A DNA stretch of 24,582 nt from the NCBI GenBank assembly GCA_964417895.1, contig CAYQJS010000069.1, forward strand, positions 1-24,582. Direction: 5' to 3'. Source of the DNA: CAYQJS01 sp964417895 (GTDB lineage: Bacteria > Chloroflexota > UBA6077 > SHYK01). A model generated the notes under the pieces. It made no database searches, was not told where the DNA came from, and saw only the letters and a program-made list of their open reading frames with translations. Shown in pieces: positions 21,901-24,582 of the stretch. Both the position numbers and the translations under genes were made by a program. The stretch's first letter is position 1. Each line of letters opens with the position of its first letter.

Positions 21901-22674
21901 GTGAGTGAGCTGGACGATGTGAAGCACGAGGTCGCCATGGCGAACCGCGTGCTATCGAATCTGGGCCTGGCGACGGGCCTGACGGCGGCGCTGGGGCATG
22001 CGAGCATGCGGCTCCCGTCGGATCCGAGCCGCTTCGTCGTGAAGGGCCGCGAGTACGAGTTCGACGCCCTCAGCATCATGAACGCGGACGACATGGTCGA
22101 GTGCAATACCGATGGGTTCCTCGTGGGAGGACGCGCGGGGCTGACGCAGTGCTCTGAGGTAAAGATCCACTCGTGCATCTACACATCCCGGCCCGACGTC
22201 CAGTCGGTGGTTCACGTGCACCCGCGCTATGCGATCCTGATGAGCGTGCTTACCGGAACGCTGCATCCGATGTGCCAGGAGGGAGCACAGCTCGTCCGTA
22301 GGCCGCTGCCGGTCTACCCGCATATGAAGACCGTCCAGAGCGATGCCGAGGGCATGGAGGTTGCCGGCCTCCTCGGCCAGGGCCGGGCGATGCTCCTGCG
22401 CGGCCACGGCGCCGTGACCGTCGGTCGAGCTCTGTCAGAATCAGTTCTCGGTATGGCGCAGCTGGAAGAGCAGGCCCGCATGAACTACCTGGCGTACTGC
22501 GCCGAGGGCAAGGATTACGGGTATGCTACCGACGACCTGCTCGCGGAGATGACCAACCGGACGCCGCTGTACGAGCAGCCGCACTTCAAGGACGTGCTGC
22601 AAGGCCGGGCGCCCCAGCGCGACGGCATCTGGGCCTACCACAAGGCTGCCGCATCGCGGAACTGGCGGCCCTGA
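21901..22674 (+). CDS. Class II aldolase/adducin family protein (copy 2)
   Basis: A 257-residue zinc-dependent aldolase or decarboxylase, paralogous to the gene at 4184; by eye about half identical, with long shared blocks (SEVKIHSCIY, RPDVQSVVHVHP, PLPVYP, GHGAVT). Catalytic E86 and zinc ligands H105, H107 and H169 are intact. The start is GTG 21901, preceded by AGGAGGAGGA (21887-21896); no ATG is placed as well. An amidohydrolase gene follows after 43 bp, so the two form an operon, and the thiamine-diphosphate enzyme is divergent. The three together look like a C-C cleavage module for a hydroxylated or keto acid. Substrate unknown. Confidence 0.93.
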   Translation: MSELDDVKHEVAMANRVLSNLGLATGLTAALGHASMRLPSDPSRFVVKGREYEFDALSIMNADDMVECNTDGFLVGGRAGLTQCSEVKIHSCIYTSRPDVQSVVHVHPRYAILMSVLTGTLHPMCQEGAQLVRRPLPVYPHMKTVQSDAEGMEVAGLLGQGRAMLLRGHGAVTVGRALSESVLGMAQLEEQARMNYLAYCAEGKDYGYATDDLLAEMTNRTPLYEQPHFKDVLQGRAPQRDGIWAYHKAAASRNWRP

Positions 22675-22717
22675 CCTTCTGGCACGAAACGGCTGGAATT
22701 AGAACGGAGGAAGCAAA

Positions 22718-23881
22718 ATGCGTGACGGTTTCAAGATCTGGGACGCGGATACTCACATCAAGCCCTCGGTCGAGGCGGTCAAGCCCTACGTTCCCGCGAG
22801 CGTGCTCGAGCGCATTCCCGATCTCGACGAGCACCTGACCCCGATTCGCATCGGGATGGCGGGCGAGCGCTACGAGGCGCCCTACCGCCACCTCTTTCGC
22901 TTCGCCCCGTCCGTCGGCGGCTGGAGCAGGAACAAGCCGCGCGTCCTCGGTGAGGCCGGCCCGCGGGAGGACGCCCAGCGTGAGTTTCAGACCTTCATGG
23001 GCTCGCGCTTGCCGACCGATGGGGGCGGCGATTGGGACCCCCATGTGCGCCTGAAGGACATGGACGAAGAGGGATCCGACGTGCACTTCATCGTCCACAC
23101 CGCTGGCGCCGGGCATCCCGAGCCCGACATCGAGCGGGAGTTCGTCCGCGCCGATCACCGCTACATGAACGACTTCTGCAATGCGGACCCGAGCCGGCTC
23201 AAGTCCTGCATCACCGTGACGCCAGAGGATATCGACGGCTCGATCGAGGAGATCAAGAGGTGGGGCCCCGAGCGCTGGGCAGTGGCCGTCCATCCGCATC
23301 TGCCCATCGACTACCCGATCGATCACCCGGATATGCACCCGATTTGGGCGGCCGCCTGCGACCACGACCTCGCGGTCATCCACCACAGCTTTGGCTCGGG
23401 CTACCCCGGCTACCGCGACCTGTGGGAAAACCCGTTCCTGGGACGGCTGGCCGGGCATCCGTGGGGCGCCATGCGCGCCGTCGCGGCATTCTTCGGGTCG
23501 GGCATCATGGACCGCTTCCCGACGATCCGTTACGGCATCCTGGAGTCAGGCTTCGGCTGGCTTCCCTTCTGGGGCAAGCGGATGGACGACCAGGCGGTCT
23601 ACATGGGCCACGTCGCGGAGAACCTGCAGTACAAGCTGAGCGAGTACATGACGGGCGGCCGCTTCTTCGCCGCGACCGTGCTCCACGAGGGCGAGGACAT
23701 GGTCCAGATGGTCACGGAGCAGCTAGGGGACCACGTGCTGATGTTCGGCTCCGACTACCCGCACGCGGAGTCGCGCTTCCCTGAATCGGTCGCCACGGTG
23801 CTGAACTGGGACCGGCTCGACCACGCCGCGCTGGGGAAGCTGCTGTGGGACAACCCGGTCCGCTTCTTCGGGGAGCCATGA
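22718..23881 (+). CDS. Amidohydrolase 2 (ACMSD-like) family protein
   Basis: A 387-residue amidohydrolase-2 family enzyme of usual length. Metal and active-site motifs: IWDADTHIKPS (D9, D11, H13), AVHPHLP (H192, H194), VIHHSFG (H222, H223) and FGSDYPHAE (D346). The family covers metal-dependent decarboxylases and hydrolases of small cyclic acids. ATG 22718 has GGAGG (22706-22710) seven bases upstream. It is the second gene of an operon with class II aldolase copy 2. It is clearly different from the longer amidohydrolase at 12561: a related family, not a recent copy. Decarboxylase activity is an inference from family and neighbours. Confidence 0.94.
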   Translation: MRDGFKIWDADTHIKPSVEAVKPYVPASVLERIPDLDEHLTPIRIGMAGERYEAPYRHLFRFAPSVGGWSRNKPRVLGEAGPREDAQREFQTFMGSRLPTDGGGDWDPHVRLKDMDEEGSDVHFIVHTAGAGHPEPDIEREFVRADHRYMNDFCNADPSRLKSCITVTPEDIDGSIEEIKRWGPERWAVAVHPHLPIDYPIDHPDMHPIWAAACDHDLAVIHHSFGSGYPGYRDLWENPFLGRLAGHPWGAMRAVAAFFGSGIMDRFPTIRYGILESGFGWLPFWGKRMDDQAVYMGHVAENLQYKLSEYMTGGRFFAATVLHEGEDMVQMVTEQLGDHVLMFGSDYPHAESRFPESVATVLNWDRLDHAALGKLLWDNPVRFFGEP

Positions 23882-23956
23882 GCCCGCGCCGCCAGCACGT
23901 CAAGCGCCGCTAAAGGATTCATAGCGAATTGTTCGTAGTTTTGGCGTCGGTCACCG

Positions 23957-24032
23957 CCCATCCCCCGCCAGGGGGGAAGGCGCTTGGCTTACACCCTCCC
24001 CCCTTGATTGAGGGGGAGGGTTGGGGTGGCGG
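23957..24032 (+). repeat. G-rich dispersed repeats in the 23882-24129 spacer
   Basis: A short palindrome (TCCCCCGCCAGGGGGGA, 23961-23977) is followed by a further copy of the G-rich family at 23994-24032: C-rich arm, CTTGATTGAG centre, then G5-A-G3-TT-G4-T-GGCGGG. The sequence GCGAATTGTTCGTAG at 23926-23940 is also found, slightly changed, before the copy at 4093. A small stem-loop, GCCCAG/CTGGGC (24072-24089), lies 41 bp beyond the stop of the WD40 gene. No gene is seen in this spacer. Confidence 0.75.
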
Positions 24033-24129
24033 GTCGCGACCTTATGCGATCCTATGCTGACCACCGCTTCGGCCCAGGGGCCGCTGGGCTGTACCCCACG
24101 CGCCAGGAGGTGGCCTCCCAGGTCGTAGT

Positions 24130-24582
24130 TCACACCCTGCCGGGGGCGCCATCGGGTATGGCACTGGAGTCGCTGTCGCCTGCCCACGCCTCCAGCATCC
24201 ACACATTGCCAAGCTGGTCGCCCGCGCAGATTACGTCGTCGCTCAATGCGACACTGAGGAATAGCGCGACGCCGTAGATCGTCTCCAGCAGGGCGCCGCT
24301 CTCCAGGTCCCACACCCGCAGCGTGCCGTCGTCCGAGGCGGAGACGGCGCGGCGGCCGTCCGGGGTGACCGCGCAGCCATTGACCGCACCTGTGTGGCCC
24401 ACGAGGGTGCGCAGGGAGGCGCCGCTCTCCAGGTCCCACACCCGCAGCGTGCCGTCGTCTGAGGCGGAGACGGCGCGGCGGCCGTCCGGGGTGACCGCGC
24501 AGCCCCTGACCGAGTCCGTGTGGCCCGCGAGGGTGCGCAGCGAGACCCCGCTCGCCAGGTCCCACACGCGCAGCGTGTAGTC
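24130..24582 (-). CDS. WD40 repeat protein, C-terminal part (cut by window edge)
   Basis: The last 150 residues of a WD40 beta-propeller protein; the gene continues beyond the window. Two complete 42-residue blades of the form LRTLxGHTxxVxGCAVTPDG ending in LRVWDLESG are seen, with part of another before them and a degenerate last blade (GVALFLSVALSDDVICAGD). The blades are nearly identical also as DNA, with an exact 126-bp period (24295, 24421, 24547), so they arose by recent internal duplication or are kept alike by conversion. Such proteins are scaffolds for protein contacts, often fused to kinase, NACHT or TIR-like domains in bacteria; what precedes the propeller is not visible. Confidence 0.93.
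   Translation of the reverse strand, partial: DYTLRVWDLASGVSLRTLAGHTDSVRGCAVTPDGRRAVSASDDGTLRVWDLESGASLRTLVGHTGAVNGCAVTPDGRRAVSASDDGTLRVWDLESGALLETIYGVALFLSVALSDDVICAGDQLGNVWMLEAWAGDSDSSAIPDGAPGRV

Noticed and set aside
20810..21904. 364-residue forward ORF
   Set aside because: Antisense to the thiamine-diphosphate enzyme, whose GDG-to-NNN motif and domain order are clear.

Overview
The window looks like a draft scaffold from a GC-rich, probably uncultured bacterium: it carries two 10-base N gaps, strong GGAGG ribosome-binding sites, and long antisense ORFs of the kind high GC produces. Dense paralogues of Rieske oxygenases, family 5 solute-binding lipoproteins, class II aldolases and metal-dependent amidohydrolases, together with Uma2 and WD40 proteins and G-rich dispersed repeats, would suit a soil or marine Chloroflexota (SAR202/Dehalococcoidia-like) or a similarly paralogue-rich lineage. 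That placement is inference; there is no rRNA or other phylogenetic marker here.

Layout. 1-356: gene-free, with a tandem G-rich repeat. 357-3128: two tandem Rieske oxygenase alpha-subunit genes. 3129-4183: a decayed stretch with a small reverse-strand ORF, a frameshifted remnant of a solute-binding protein, a tiny overlapping ORF and another copy of the G-rich repeat. 4184-4951: class II aldolase/decarboxylase-like gene, divergent from two paralogous solute-binding lipoproteins (5022-8452). 8456-9852: a reverse-strand pair, GNAT acetyltransferase then alpha/beta hydrolase of the meta-cleavage-product type, with overlapping start and stop. 9963-10742: two-domain VOC protein, divergent from a forward operon of FAD-dependent oxidoreductase, amidohydrolase and a TAXI-like binding-fold protein without a signal peptide (10803-15102). 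15151-15679: reverse-strand VOC genes broken by an assembly gap. 15961-16800: second alpha/beta hydrolase. 17069-19989: accessory stretch with two Uma2 proteins, a Rid-family protein, a possible HbpS/GlcG-like protein, a nested inverted repeat and a gene-free 459 bp. 20018-23881: a thiamine-diphosphate enzyme divergent from a class II aldolase plus amidohydrolase pair. 24130-24582: C-terminal end of a WD40 protein cut by the window edge.

How it may work together. The enzyme set (ring-hydroxylating oxygenases, VOC proteins, C-C hydrolase-like protein, FAD dehydrogenase, decarboxylase-type amidohydrolases, class II aldolases, thiamine-diphosphate lyase) fits oxidative breakdown of aromatic or other cyclic carboxylates, with the lipoproteins capturing substrates outside the cell. 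The substrate cannot be read from the sequence. No electron-transfer partner, oxygenase beta subunit, transporter permease or ATPase, or dedicated regulator gene is present, so the island depends on genes elsewhere. The most notable features are the paralogue pairing of nearly every family, the apparently cytoplasmic binding-fold protein inside a catabolic operon, the G-quadruplex-type repeat family between modules, and several enzymes with altered catalytic residues.
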